DNA of 64,000 nt from assembly GCF_007565055.1 (NCBI RefSeq), contig NC_044557.1:141178493-141242492 (forward strand), written 5' to 3'. The DNA is from Rhinopithecus roxellana (Eukaryota; Chordata; Mammalia; Primates; Cercopithecidae). Position 1 is the first letter of the stretch; every line of letters starts with the position of its first letter. The translations under genes and the position numbers were made by a program. This document shows, piece after piece, positions 22,101 through 37,100 of this stretch. The notes under the pieces are model-generated. The model saw nothing but the letters and a program-made list of their open reading frames with translations, did not search any database and had not been told where the DNA came from.

Positions 22101-25100
22101 AGAAATGGAAAGCAAAACGTCTCACTCCTAGACATGTGAGTTGGCTGCCGGGCCAGTGGAAAAGGATAAACAATGAGGGAGGTATAAAGAGCTTTTGGGG
22201 AACACCTAAGTAGAAATGAATTTTAAGTCAAGTTGTAGATCTTACCACATATATTTAGTGGTTGATGTAGTCTCAGAGTAAGATTATAAGCAGCAGTGTT
22301 TGCCTCTGCTATGAAGTAGGAGGTTGTTTTAGCTCCCTCACTTCTTACCCAATGCTCGGGCCGCTTTTACTCTGCTCTCGACCCAGGGCCTGTGACCTGG
22401 CAGGTGAAAATGGGCATGAATGCAACTCTCTGAATCCACGGCGAGCCTGGAGAGCTTAGCTTAGAAATGGACAGAAACCGAGGGTGGGTGGGTGAAGTGG
22501 AGCTGACGTTACACCTGAGGAACGGCCTTTGGAAAGAGCTGCTTCCCTGGCAGGGTCACCACAGAGCACTGGAACCACCCCTGCTCCCCCAACCTAGTAA
22601 CAGCGGGTCCAGTGTTCCAGCATGGACAGTGTCCAGCTGGCAGGGCTGAGGTCGTTGCGCCCACATCTCAGGCTGCATGATCCAGCGAGCTCAGGTGTTT
22701 GATCTTTATTCGTTACTGTGGTGAGAAGTGTGCTAGCCGGGGAAAAACGACAAATGTATCCCAGAGATGAGTATATATGGGGGCGAGGGGTTCTCCATGA
22801 GATGCGTGTATATGGGGGCGAGGGGTTCTCCCTGAGATGGTCCTCATTGATTTTCTTGTTTCATTTGTTTTTATTTTTTATCTTGATGGAGAATTTGTGA
22901 TTTTCCTTCTCAGAAAAATAGAACCATACTTACATTTTGTAATTTATACTGCTGATTTATACCGCTGTGTTTTGACAGATGTATCGCATCACCCAGCCTT
23001 CTCTTCTCCAGGAAGCGATGGATTCATGGGCCCCCTGAGACTCCAGCACTGTTCATGATGAGTGTAGAAATTCTATCTTGTCTAACTTGCGGAATGACAG
23101 ATTAGAATATGGCATAGATTCTTAATGCTGTCTGTTGGGAAAACAATATTCCAAAGATCATTAGAAAGACAGTTTTAATGTTGTGTGGAATTCTGTTATT
23201 ACGTATTGCCATTTAGAAATACTACAGAGAATTTATAATGAAAGCATAAAATAATTGAATGAGGTTTTTGATAGTCCATTAGAAAATTGTTGAAAAATTT
23301 TTCCTAATTCCTTTAAGGGAATTTTATTATAATTGTCTTGATTGTTGTTTCCATCAAATGCCAAGAGTGAAAAGGGTGAAATTATCAAGGCGGGGGGTAG
23401 GAGGAGGGGGCGCTGGGGAGGAGGTAGATGCTCTGATTTCTTAAGAAGAATAGGATAGCTGTAAAGAAACCAGACATGATTGCTTGAGAATTTTCCTTTC
23501 CAAATGATAATATCACACTTTATATCATTTATGTAGCATTTTTCCTAATTTGACGTTTTGTCTGGCTATGACTGTTAAATTCAGTTATAAATATTAGTTG
23601 CCTGAAGTGTTATAAAATCCATTTTTGTTTGAGAGATACTCGTAAGTGAAAATATATGCTGCATTTGTCATCTTAGCACTTGACTCTAAAGTGCATCCTT
23701 AATGGTAGCTCATTCGAGGTATGTTATTGATTGGATTACATTTTAAAGATGCAAATGAATAAGTGCTTTTATAGTTGGCTGGGTTTTATTTCTTTGCCAG
23801 TACTTCTTCCTGGTATCCTGAAGTTTCTCCTCACGTGAAGTGTACAATTAAACATTCCTGCCATATTTAAATTAATTAGACCTTTTATTCACTAGCATTG
23901 CCGGCCCAGAGGAACAGAAGGGTGCAGAGGAGTTCATCAGCAAAATGTACACCAAACAATAATTTAAAAAACTTTAATTCTTTTAAAACCAAGCATTCAG
24001 ATAATAAAATAGCTTCAAGGTAGTTGTCTATCTCCATGATCATGTTACAAAAGTTATAATCCTTATAAAAATAAGGTCATACAGTGTCAAGAATTTTATG
24101 TGATTATAATTCAGAGAAATTTGAGAAACCAGAATGGCTTTGTCATGATTTACCTATTTTCTTATGTACAGATAACATTAAATTCTGTCTCTGTATTTAT
24201 TGTATTATGTGAATGGATTTTCATCATATCTGAAGGGTATGTATGGAGTAGGGTGACTTAAAATTCAGACTGAACTGTATTCCTCATCCCTTTGGATCCC
24301 ATGAGTCCTCTCAAAGAGGTAGTAGCTGAATTGAAGTATGGCTTTTCACTAGATTTGTAGGGATGTGAGGAATGGTGTGATTTGGAATTGTGTTTGTAAT
24401 GTACATAGCATGTTGGAATTATTTTAGTGGGAAAGACTGTCCACTCCAGAACAGCTGAGCTGGAGCTGTAATGAGAGACACCTGAGGCCAATTGCAGAGC
24501 ATGAAAAAGATTTCAATTATGAGTCTCAAACTGAAAGTCATAAGCTTGCTCCAAATTCCAGGGGCTAATTTGTGATCAAGTTACTACTAAATGGGCAACT
24601 CCATGTGACCTGTTTTAGGAAGAAAGACAGTCAGGGATTTATGTACTTAACTATGACTAGTGATTAGCCAGGGCATCTCCAGAGAGGTCAGTAAATGGGA
24701 AAAGATATAGGGCAGGGACCAGGTTGACTTAATCAAGGTCTTAATTATAACATATTTTAATAAAATGCAACTTATTCCAGAACTAGTACCTACTGAAAAA
24801 TATGCAGAACAAAGAATTGTATGCCAGTCAAAGGAGGGAGGAGGGTAGTGATTCACCGTAGCCTCCCATAAACTTGCCCTTTAACAAATCCAAGAACTGA
24901 ATGCATTTTAACCGTCCATAATTCACTGGACACCCTATTAATTTATTCATTCAAAAAATATCTACTGACAGATGTTGGAGCTTACTTTTCTTATTAGGGG
25001 ACAGAAAACAAATAAAAAACGTAAATACATTAGATAATTTGTTAGAGGATCATCAGTGGCATGATACAAAGCAAAAAGTAGGGCAAGAAGGACTGAGAAT

Positions 25101-28100
25101 GCCAGAGGAAGATTTCGATTTTAAATGCAGTGGCCAGAGAAGGAGAAGGACTCATGAAATTTAAGCAGAGAACTGAAGGAGCTGAAAGATTTAACCATGC
25201 GGGTATTGCGGAGAAAGGTATCTCAGGCCAAGGGACTTTGATTTACAACACAGAGGCAGGGGTCAGCCCAGCATGTTTGAGGAAGAGCAAGGAGGTCATT
25301 TTGGCTGAATTGTAGTGAGCAAGGGAAAGGGAAGTAGGTGATAGGTCAGAGATGTGGGGAGAAAGCAGAGATCATGGAGGGCCTCAGGTCAGAGGCCACT
25401 GTGAGGACTTTGGGTTTACTTGGAGTGACGTGAGAATCCACTGCAGGGTGTTGAGTACAGAGGTGATGTGCTGTGACTTAGATTTGAAAAGATCTTTCTG
25501 GCCGCTGTGGACCTAGGCTACTGCATCAATCCAGATGAGCGATGATCGTGTCAAACCATGGCATGGGCATTGGAAATGGTGAGAGGTGATCAGATTCTGG
25601 ACGTATGTTTACAGTAGCGACAGCAGAAGTTACAGACAGATTTGAGTTGTGTAAGAAAGAAAGGAGTCAAAAATGATTCCATTGTTTTTGACCCAAAAAA
25701 CCGAAAGGGTGATAGGCAGAAGGCATCAGTTAGGTGGTGTGGAGGGTTGCATTAGATCTGGAATGAATGTGCTGTCGTGAGATAGAGATGCTGAGTGAGT
25801 GGTTGCACACATGAAGTTGGTGTTTGGGAGAGAGGTATAGAATGTGGGAATAAATTCGGGAGTCTTCGGCATATAAGTGGATTTAAAGACTTGGCACTGG
25901 GTACATTTGTTCTACCACATGTGAGAATGTAAATGAGCAGAGAAATGGACCAAAGATGACCAACACTGAGAGTTCAGGAGATGAGTGGGAATCAGCAAAG
26001 AAGACTGAGAAGGAGCGCCCAGTGAAGGAAAGGAAAACTGAGAGAGTGTGGTGTCCTGAAGCCTGGGGAGGAAAGGGTATCAAGTAGGAGGGAGGAGTCA
26101 ACATTGCCACATGTACTGGCCCATCAAGTGGGGGAGGACTGAGAATTTAACAGTGTGCATATTGAACCCTTGTTTGAACTTATTACTGACTCTGATGACT
26201 TTCAGTGTAACTTACAAGGTTACCGAAAAGAATCTCGTATACCAGTGTACGAGTTGCTGGGATATCTGAATTAATTCAATCCAAATTTAAAAGGCAAGCT
26301 TAACTTTTCTTATTATCTGAAAATAATTTACAGAAAATTTCATGAGCGGTAACCATGTCTGGTTTATGCACCCTTATAGCCCTGGTGCCTAACACAAATA
26401 TTAACACATAGTAACATTTGGGACATATGTTTCTTCAATGAATCAAAGGATGAGTGCCAGCTCAACTTGTTCAGTTTGAGCTGAGCAGGGTGGACATCTC
26501 AAGCAACAAAGAATGTTGAATCCTGTATGAGAGGATTATCTATTTTGGCTTTTTACTGTTAGATCATCCAGATGGGTATAAACAAGCTGGTAATATTTTT
26601 ATGGTTTCACATATAACAATAAAAAACCCTTTTTTCTTTCTGGACATTAAAATGTTATCCGTAATGAGAATTTAGACGATAAAATTAATTGTAGAACTCA
26701 CTTGGAATTTTAAAAGATAAATTATCTTTGTAAGTGTAATAGAGTAGGTAATATCCTCATATATCTATAGTAAAAAAAAAAATAAGAACAATTTAGAATG
26801 TAAAATTTTTGCCCCAGTATACTTATAAAATAATCACCAAAAAAAGTGAAATGCGTTTGCAGGAAACACTCCAACAGCACTTTCTAGAGATAACTGTAGT
26901 CCATTTTAGTAGTTTTCAGACAATTAACCCCCACCCGCCCTTAATGTGCTAAATTGTTACCCTTTTTAGATTTAAAAAGACCTTCTAACATATGTTTCAA
27001 TTGTCTTTTTCCTTGTCTCAGCTTTCTTAGAGTATACCGAATATAATTTATCTCTGATTTAAGGCAGTATATCCAAGATAGATACACATATCAAGCTACT
27101 ATCCAAAACCCTTGGAGTCTGAGGATTTTACATTCTCTTTCATCTATTTCCTATTGACTGCAAAAGGTCAAGGAAGACTGGAATTTTGGCTGGGCATTAT
27201 TTTGAATCTCAAGCACTGAGAATCTGGGGAGACTCATGAATGAGCCACTTAGCATGCGGAAATGCCTAGCTAGGCATACACAGCTCAGCTAACCTTTGTT
27301 TTTCTCTGCTTATCACTTCTGTTATTTTTTTGAGCTATTAAACAACAATGAAAACTTTTCAGCATGGAAATGACCAGAGGTGAGAAAACTTTAGATAATG
27401 TTGATTTTTAACTTAATTTGTGGTTTGAGAATAAGCTCTAGAGCAGATGACTTTTTTATTTTTTATTGTGGTAAAATATCGATAACATAAAAATTTTCCA
27501 TTTTAACCATTTTTAAGTATACAGGTTAGTGTCATTAAGTACAGTCAAAATGCTGTGCGATCATCACTACTGTCCATTTTCCAACTTTGTCATCTTCCCA
27601 AACTGCATTGCTGTGCGGTTAACACTAACTCTCATTCTTCCCTCCCCGGCCCCTGGCAGCCACCGTTCTGCTTTCTGCCTCCATGAGTCCGACTGTTCCA
27701 GGTCGCTCCTATGAGTGGAATCATACAATATTTATCCTTTTGCGTCTAGTTTATTGCATTTATATAATATCTTCAGAGTAGCATATGTGAGAATTTCATT
27801 TTTTCAAAGGCTGAATAGCATTTCATGGTATGTGTATATCAGATGTTGTTTATCCATTAATGGTGGTTTGAGTTGTGTCTACCTTTTTGGCTATTGTGAA
27901 TAATGCTGCTCTGAACAGTATATAGAAATACCTGTTGGAGTCCCTGCTTTAAATTCTTTTGTAGATACCTAAGAGTGGAATTGGTCAGTCATGTGGTAAT
28001 TCTGTGTTTAATTTTTTGGGGACACCATACTGTTTTTCTGGAGCAGGTGATGTTTGATGGAAGTGTCATTCCAGAGAAACCTATGTATGCCCTTGTAAAC

Positions 28101-31100
28101 ATGTCCAAATTTGAAGGTCTCTAGAGGTATCCATGAGATGTATCAATGTCACTGCAGCAGGTTTTTGGTTTGTTTTGATTTTTTGTTTTTTTGTTTTTAC
28201 CATCTTGCCATTTCGTGGTTCAGCAGAAAAGCTGGTGGGCAGGGGATCGTGAAGAATCCCGTGTTGCCCATATGGTGGCCTTCATTATGGGTAGTGTGTT
28301 CCTTATGAGAGTGCTGGTCGTCAGGCATGCCCAGGGCAGAAAACTCGAGAGCGTGTGGCTTACTGTACAAAGGCAGGAATTCAACAATAGTTTTTGAGTA
28401 GCCAGAGAGTCCAGAGCATGTAAATGACAGATGGAAATTTAATCTTGAAAGAACATATTAGCAAGTGGAAATGGTACGCAAACTGGTAAACAGGAGCGAG
28501 TGAGGAGGAAGGGGAAATGTGACATGAATGCATCGTGAATGCATCGTGAATGTATGGTGTTAATCATGAACTAGATTCTGATCCACAGCACGGGGACTGA
28601 ACATGGTTTATAAATGAAGAGCAAGGTTTTTGTTTTGCCCAAAGACCCAGAGTAAGTGAAATGATTTTAGTGAGAGAAAGCATAAATCCATATGTAAAAT
28701 TAGGGGAGAGAGACAGGCAGGAAACCCGAGATGCTACTTACACATTGAGCAGAGGAAGGGACTCACTCCAAATATTGATGACTGGATTCTTCAATTCCTT
28801 GCATAATTTTTTTAGAACTTCTCACTTACGTTAGTGAATACATCTCATATGTAAGCAGGTGGTACTTGTATAATATTACACTATTACAATATGTTGTGTC
28901 TTTAAGCAGTCGTCCTGGAAATCTTTCAACTGTGGGTGGCCAGATAATGACAATGTCAAATTTATTTTGGCTGTGACTGAATATACATGCTGTTTCAGCA
29001 ATTGCTGTCAGAGAGATTGGGCTCGTGCTGTAGGTGAATGCAATGTTGAGCGAGAGTATGATTTGCTGCAAATAAGAAGAGAAAGGCATTTTATAATTCC
29101 AGCTGGGATCAAAGAAAAGTTGTGTATGTTTACTTTATGAATGTATGACAGTGAAGTTACAGAACAAAATGGTGCTTCTCAATGACCCGATCCTGAAGGG
29201 TGAGCTAGTGAATAGCTGGATACTCTTGAATGTTTTAATGGATATTGTGACCTAGTGCCATTGTCCAGCAGTTACTGCTGGTGCTAGTGTTGGTTTAAAT
29301 CTTTGGATTCATCTCTTCAGTTGTGCCACTGGAAATTTTATTCCAATGAGCTCATAAAGACAAAGGTTGGAATTACATCCTTACATAGTTTCTTTCTCTG
29401 GAGAGTTGTAAAGTACTCATAAGTGTCAAATAGTTTTATGAACCTGGAAATAATTGGCTTAATTTTTAAATGTGTTAAATGTGCTTGTACTCTGGTCGTA
29501 TAGTACTCAACATATAGCTCCTAACCCTGCGAGATGGTTTTAGAACATTGCCTGTTTCCTTGGAGATGCAGAAAAGACGCATTGGTTTTTCTGCTTGATA
29601 AATCAAATAGCTAACATTTGATCATGAAAAATAAAGAACTCTCAACATTGTCCTCTATGATAATTCTGAGTATACCAGATAATAAGAAACTGATCTAAGG
29701 ACATTAAAAAATACTCTATAAAAACTGTTTCTACTTGATTGTATGTATTTTTTAAATGATGAAATAACCAATATACATGTGGGACTTTTTGCATACTACC
29801 AATAAATAAATATATCCACACATATATAAGAAAGCTGACTGTTACATTGGGCAAAATAATCATTGAGGCACTTCCAATTCTCAAATTTTGGTTCTGATTA
29901 ATTAGGGGAGTATTTCAGGACGTAAATCTCTAGTTGCCGTTCCCCTTGATCACAGACAACCGTTATGTGGAAAGCAGGCAGATCTTTGTTGAGGGTGTTG
30001 ATCCACCGTAGACTTACAAGGTTCTAAGGAGTCAGTCATGGCCTCGCTGGTCTTTCCTCAAGAAGGGCATCTGGAATTGGAAAGGAAGGGGGTGGGAGTT
30101 GAAAAGATTCAGTGATTGTAGGAACTTGGAGTTGAGTTGTAGCCATGTGTAGAAAAGAAAGGACCCATACAACTGTATCTGAACAGGAGAAGTAAAACTT
30201 ACACCTGCTCTCAGATCTGCACAGCTTGCTGGCACTGGGAGCCTCTTCTATTTTAATCTGAGACAGGGATTATAGGATTCCATTGAGTAAGCTTTGAAAT
30301 GAGGACACTAAGATCAGGGGACCAGCCCTGAGATCAGATTTCCGTGTTTATCTACATTGCTTAGTGCAGTCAGTGATTCCGAAATTGTCCTTCCCTTTGC
30401 CAAGATGAAAGTGGCAGTGAGTTTTTCAGGGCCATCGTTATGAGGTGATGTCTTTATTCCTTTTTCAGAACCGATAGATTGAAAGACCCACATATTCCTA
30501 ATGATTTAAATATAAACTTTCAGTAAATGTGTACACAGCCTTCAATTAGATAAGTTAGATTTTACACCATCTGTTTCTGTCGGGTGGAGCTGCTTAGCTA
30601 TTTAGAGCAATGATTTGGTCATCAAATTGCTATAGAAATGATGTCGAATGCCACCACTTGTGACAACATGGATGAACCTGGAAGACTTTGGGCTAAATGA
30701 GAAAAAGCCAGTCACAGAAGGACAGATACTGCATTATTCTACTTGTATGAGGTATCTAAAATAGTCAACTAAAAGAAACGGACCATTTGGTGGTTGCCAG
30801 GGGCTGGAGGGAGAAGGAGATGGGGGTGGGCTGCGGTTCAGTAGGTATAAAGTTTCAGTTATGTTAGTTGAATAAGTTCTAGAGATCTGCTCTACATCCT
30901 TGTGCCTATACTCAACAATACAGTATTATGCACTTACAGTTATTTAAGAGAGTAGATCTCAAGTCTTCTCAATGCAATAAATTATAATAATAAAGAAATG
31001 ATGTTGCTGATTGGGTGGGGAGAGAAACACAACATGGAGACTTTCATAAATGTAAGGATTAAGAGTTATCATCCAGGACAGATCCATATTCCGTCTCCCT

Positions 31101-34100
31101 TAATGTCAGTGTCTACATGTGAGGTATGTGTTTTAGGAGTGTGCCTGTGTAGTACAAACTGGAGTAATTATCATTCCTCCTCTCTTCTGCTGAGGATGGA
31201 GGTCAGGAAGCCCCTATTCCATCTCTTAACTCTTTCTAGTATCATCATTTTACTGTTCCTCTAGGAACCCAGAGCCCTGTTCCTCCCCAAATTCTTGGAA
31301 GTGGGATGGTTAGGCGAGTCCATATTCAGGTACTATCCTGAAATATGGCCAAATATTTGAATTTTTTGTATCCAAAGTTTGTAAAATTATATGTTTGCAG
31401 AGGTTTTAAGTTGGTTGGTGGAGCAAGGGTGACAAGAAGAGGACGTTTTAAACCCTACTTTCTAGAGTGACCCAGATCAGAAGTAGCAGGGAGTGGCAAG
31501 AGTATCAAACACAGACCAAGAAATGGGAGCAAGCAAGGAAGGGAACGGCTGCCCAGGACAAAGCAGCCCAGTGGCTGGGAGGCATCCGATGTCACAGATC
31601 CTGGGAGGCCACACAGAATCCTTGCATGAGTTTTGGGGCCAAACAGGACTATATGTAGATCCTATCATGAGTTGGATGACTTTAGAAGTCATACCGCTGT
31701 GAGACTGTCTTCTCAGCATTTGAAATGATAATAATACCAACCTCACAGATTGTTGGAAGGTTTAAATGAGATCAACATTGAAAGAATTGAGCACAAGGCC
31801 AGGTGCGGTGGCTCATGCCTGTCGTGCCAGCACTTTGGGAGGCTGATGCGGGAGAATCACTTGAGCCCAGGAGCTGGAGAACAGCCTAGACAACATAGGG
31901 AGACCCTATCTCTACAAAAAATAAATAAAATTATAAATTAGCAGGGTATGGTGGCATGCACCTGTGGTCCCAGCTACTCAGGAGGCTGAGGCAGAAAGAC
32001 TGATTAAATCTGGGTGGTCAAGGCTGCACAAATTCCTGGCACAGAGGGCGTTCAGCAAATGCTCCTGTAAAGCTGCAGTCTGATTTTGGAGGATGCTGCA
32101 AGCTGTATTCCATGCCTCCAAAATTCTTAGGTGAAAGTACTGAACTCCAGGACTTCAGAATTTATTTGGATATAGGGTCTTTAAAGAAATAATTAAATTA
32201 AAACGAGGTCATCAGAGTAAGCCCTTACCCAACATGACTTGCCATCCTTAAAAGAAGAAATTTGGATACAGAGAGTCGTGGAGGGAAAATGACATATACA
32301 TGCAGAGGGGAGGTGGTCATTGCAAGCGAAGGAGAGAGACCTAGGAAGAAACCAACCCTGCCGACACCTCAATTTGAACTCAATTCTTTTTCTTCTTCTT
32401 CTTCTTCTTCTTCTTCTTCTTCTTTTTTTTTTTTTTTTTTTTAACAGGGTTTTGCTCTGTCTCCCATGCTGGAATGCAGTGGCATAATCACGGCTTATGC
32501 TGCCTCGACCACCCAGATTTAATCGATCTTTCTGCCTCAGCCTCCTGAGTAGCTGGGACCACAGGTGCATGCCACCATGCCCTGCTAATTTATAATTTAA
32601 AACTTTTTTTTTATTTCTGTCTTCTAGAGTCCAGAAATTTGAGAACATAGATTTCTGTTTAAGGCACACAGTCTGTGATACCTTCTTATGACAGCTGTAG
32701 CAAATACAGGTATTATCACCAAAGACTTGGAATGGGAGGAACACCTGATCTCATAGCCCAGCAGGTAAGGGAGGAAAATCAGGGCAGCCTCGGGTCTGCT
32801 GTACTGGAAGGGAGATTTGTTCGGATGTTGCACTCAGTAGGCTTCCCTTAACACAGAGTTGCTAGTTTTTGTTATATTGTTAATGATGTTATGCAGAAGT
32901 TTTTGATGGCTGATCTAGAGGCCAAACCACAGAAAACAAATATTTTGGATCATAGCCTACCCTTAAGAGACTTCCCATACCTTGGTTTATATGATTTAAC
33001 TTAGTATTGTTCATTTTTGTATTTGGTATTGTGCCATTCTTTTTTTTTTTGAGACATAGTCTGGCTCTGTTGCCCAGGCTGGAATGCAGTGGCACTATCT
33101 CAGCCTCTGCCTCCTGGGCTGAAGGGATCTTCCCACCTCAGCCTCCTGACTAGCTGGCTTCAAAGGCGTGCGCCACCGCACCCAGCTAATTGTGGGAGTT
33201 TGTTTGTTTGTTTGTTTGTTTTGGTAGAGACACAGTTTCACTATGTTGCCAAGGCTGGTCTCAAACTCCTGGGCTCAAGTGATCCAGCTGCCTTAGCCTC
33301 CCAAAGTGCTGTGATTACAGCTGTGAGCCACCGCACCCAGCCACATTGTGCTAGTCTTCTGGAAAAGGTTGCCAGTCATTTCTGGGCCATTTTCCATAGT
33401 TCTTTGATAATTTCTAGCACATAGTTTAGCTCAGTATAGCTGTTTAGATATGTGTTCTGAGATAGAGGCTGGGGAAGTCATCAAACTCCATAGGGCATTA
33501 GCATAGGACCAATGCATGCCAGACCCTATTAGAATCTGGACAGGGAGTAGTGGGTTGCAAGTATGGGTGGGGTTGACAGTAAAGGAGCTCTGGGAGAGGT
33601 AGGGCAAAAGTTTAAAAATTTACTGGTTTGGTTATTTCTCATTCTACTAATTCGCCCACATTGTAATTTATTTGCATTTTTCTGCTTATTCACGCTTAAA
33701 AGGTCTTCCAGCAGTTTATTCCTAACAACTTGGCATTTCACGCAGCAGAAAATTTTAGCATTACTACATGCTAATTATTCACTATGTACTTCCTCCCCTA
33801 GATTGTTAATAAACTGTTAGCACTATACTTTAGGGAACCCCTACTCTTAACATGTCACAGTTTGGTGATGAATTTATCCTCCATATTTGATGAACAGCCC
33901 TAAATAATGCGCCAAATTCTATTCTAGGTACTTTTACCTTCTAGTTTAATTCTCAAAAGAGCTGGGTGAGATAAACATTGAGATAATGTTCAGAGAGTCT
34001 AAATAACTTGTTCAAGGTAAAACATCAGACAGGATTCAAACCTCAGTGCGGGGCATGGAAAAGAAACAAATACATGAAAATACAGGTTGTGAGAGATGCT

Positions 34101-37100
34101 AAGAGAGAAATAATGTATTGCCATAGTGATTGCAGGGTCTAACCAGACAGGAGAAGCTGGTATTTAAACTGCAACCTGAAGGATGGTAAAGAATGAGCCA
34201 GACATGGAGTCAGGGGTGGAGCTTTTCAGACTGGGCAAAGACACTAAGGTTTGGTGTGTTTTTGAAACAGGAGCTCAGTGTGGCTGCAGCTTAGTGAGCA
34301 AAGGGACTAGTGACCAGAAGTGGTCTTGGAGGACAGGGAGGAAGAGCCAGATCATGCTTGACCACTGAGGCTGCAGTAAGGAGATTGGACTTTTTTTTAC
34401 TGTAAATTGAGTGCAAAGCCATTGGGAGGGTTTTTAGTGAGATGATATCGTTGAATTGCGTTTTAAATGAGATCATGGTTGTCTTACTGCAAAATGAATT
34501 TTCAAGGAACCGTGTGGGGATCCAGTGAAGAACTTAATTGCCTCGCGCCGTGTTTGTGGTTAGACTGTTAGGAATATCAGGACTGGCTTATATGTTAAGT
34601 GAGTAGGTACAAACTGAAAACTGTGTGTTTGAGATTCAAGTTTTGCACCGTTGAAGCCTTTATCCGTAACTGTTGCTTCTATTCTGATGCTGCTTGTCTG
34701 TCCTTGACAAAGCAGTTCCTGCTAATTTACTGATCAATTTATCGTTAGAATGACTTTTGCCTTAGGCCTTTAAAAGTCAAGATTTTTCCCCCCAAGAATA
34801 CATCAGGGTAGGATTTAAGATAATTTTTAGCCAGAGAAACCTTCAAGATAAAGTGCAAATTTTTGTTGAAACAATAAAATTAAAGCACCGCTCAGCTGAG
34901 TGCCGTGATCAACATCACACACATTGGGAGGATTGGGCTGGAGTCCAGGTCTCCTACCATCCAGTTCACTGCCAGTGCAGAGGATCAAGGCAGGGTACAA
35001 TGTTAGCTTGGTGAAGATGTAAGAAAGCCCAGAGTGACAGAAGCATCATGCACAAGAGGAAAGAGGTGTGAGGTGAGATTGGAGAGAAAGGCAGGTGCTT
35101 TGAGTTATCAGTAAAATCACCATGACATATGAGGATGGCAAAGAAAAAAAAAAGAAACAGTTTGATAAAGACTTTTAAAACTATAAGTAGATAGGTTATA
35201 AAGAAAATAAATTCAAAAAATGTATTAGGAAGAAAAGGGTATGGTCGCAATTAAACGGAAAATGTTAACGTGAGTAACATTTGTCTTGCATGTCATTAAA
35301 TAAGGTCTGGAAGCAGAGTCATTTTTTATCTCTAATACACTAAAAATGAACCGGAGATTTTTGGAAAGTAGCTAAAAGGACAAAGGATTTGGCTTCAAGG
35401 GGTTCCCCTGGCCAATTTTGTCGAAGAATTCACTATGAATTTGACAGACTGTTTCCAAAAGAAGAGCATAATTAATTCTGTTAGAGTAATTTGAGTACAG
35501 AAAATTAGCTTAGGGAGGGTGTTGGTGACCTTGACCTGGGTGATTGCAGTGGAATGCTGGGGAATTAGACCAATTGGAGTTGAACGAGGAGGTAAAAGGA
35601 GGTTGGGGGTAGGGACAGTGATTTTGGATGATTGTTAAATTTTCCTGTGAAAAGGTCAGAAAGTGGGATGGGCAGCTAGAGACATGAAGTCAAGGGACAG
35701 ATTTTGTTGGGACAGGAGATGTTAAAGCATGTTATAAAGATATTAAAGCAGAAAATATTTTTGTCATAATGTTTTAAATGTGAGCTACTTATGTGAATTA
35801 ACTGAAAATGTTTTCATAAACATGTTTTTTCAGTTAGTTTTTATTTCTAACTAAAATATCATAAATGCTAAGCTTCAGCATAGAGATAGAATCTATTTAC
35901 CATTTTGTTCTCAACAGTATAAGCATGGTATAGTCAATTAATGTTCCTCAGTAAATGAGTTAAAGATAAACAGAAAAAAAGTGGAGCTTGGCTATAAAAT
36001 TATCCTTAAGATTCATTCGTTAGAACCAAGTCTCTGGCGATGTGTGTGTTTGGTATTCTTCATTATCAGATATCTTATCTGAAGGTAGGGTGTACCTGTG
36101 TCAGAATGAATCTGGAAACTGTATAGCGGTTTTATATTGAAAAGTTACTGTGTGAACAGTAAAGGTAAATTATTCTTTCAAAGGAGAGAGATTGAATTTG
36201 AAGACAAGAAAAAGAAAATTCAGATTAAGAAAATAAATTTTAAAATCACAGCAATATAAATTTGCAATAAAATACCCCAAAATCACATTGTTTAAAAACA
36301 CTTACATAACTGTTCTTTGCTAATTCAAAGGTGGGGAGTACATTTTTTGTCTGTTATGAAGGTGTAGTTTGGTATCTGAAAGCTTTAAGTTTGGATATAT
36401 TTATGAATAAAAGTTCAACTACATTTAAGTTACCATCAGTTTACTGGGCTGCTGTGTCTCAATAGATACCATTTAGGACAGTAACACGTTATATCATAAT
36501 AAATAATCTTTGAGATGATCCCCTGCTTTTAATCCAGGTTGAATTTGAATCACTCTAGACTAAATCAGTTCTAATACAGTGTATACATACACATGCACAC
36601 ATATCCTATTAAATCTTTTTCTATGGAGAACCCTAATACACAGAGGCTGGAATACTTTCTTTATAAAGGGCTAGGCAGTAAATATTTTAGGCTTTGCAGT
36701 CTATACTGTCCCTGTCTCAGCTACCTAACTCTGCTATTGTAGCACACAGGTAGCCATGTGAGTGAATGGATGCATACATGTTTCAATAAAACTTTATATA
36801 TAGAAACAGGCATCTAGCTGTATTTGGACCAAGAGTTCTAGTTTACCGACACCTGGATTAAATGATTGCTTGATAGTTCAGTCAAAAGAGATAAGGGAGG
36901 TATACATTTGAAAGGATGTTTCATTTAAGCCAGGTTGTATTAAGAAGCAGTTTGTCATCCTTTTCCGTATTATTGGTTATTACGTTGACAGTCTCACTCT
37001 TTAACTTCAATTTTACCTGTTTTATTTTTACATAAGCATTTCTTAAAGAACAATTAATGCTGTAACAAAAAAACTATCACTCTTATCAGTCTTGCCAATT

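Noticed and set aside
32193..32744. 183-codon reverse frame with an Arg/Lys-rich block
   Set aside because: The basic block is a translation of the (TTC)n/T-run of an Alu tail, and the ends lie in an old LTR-like repeat.
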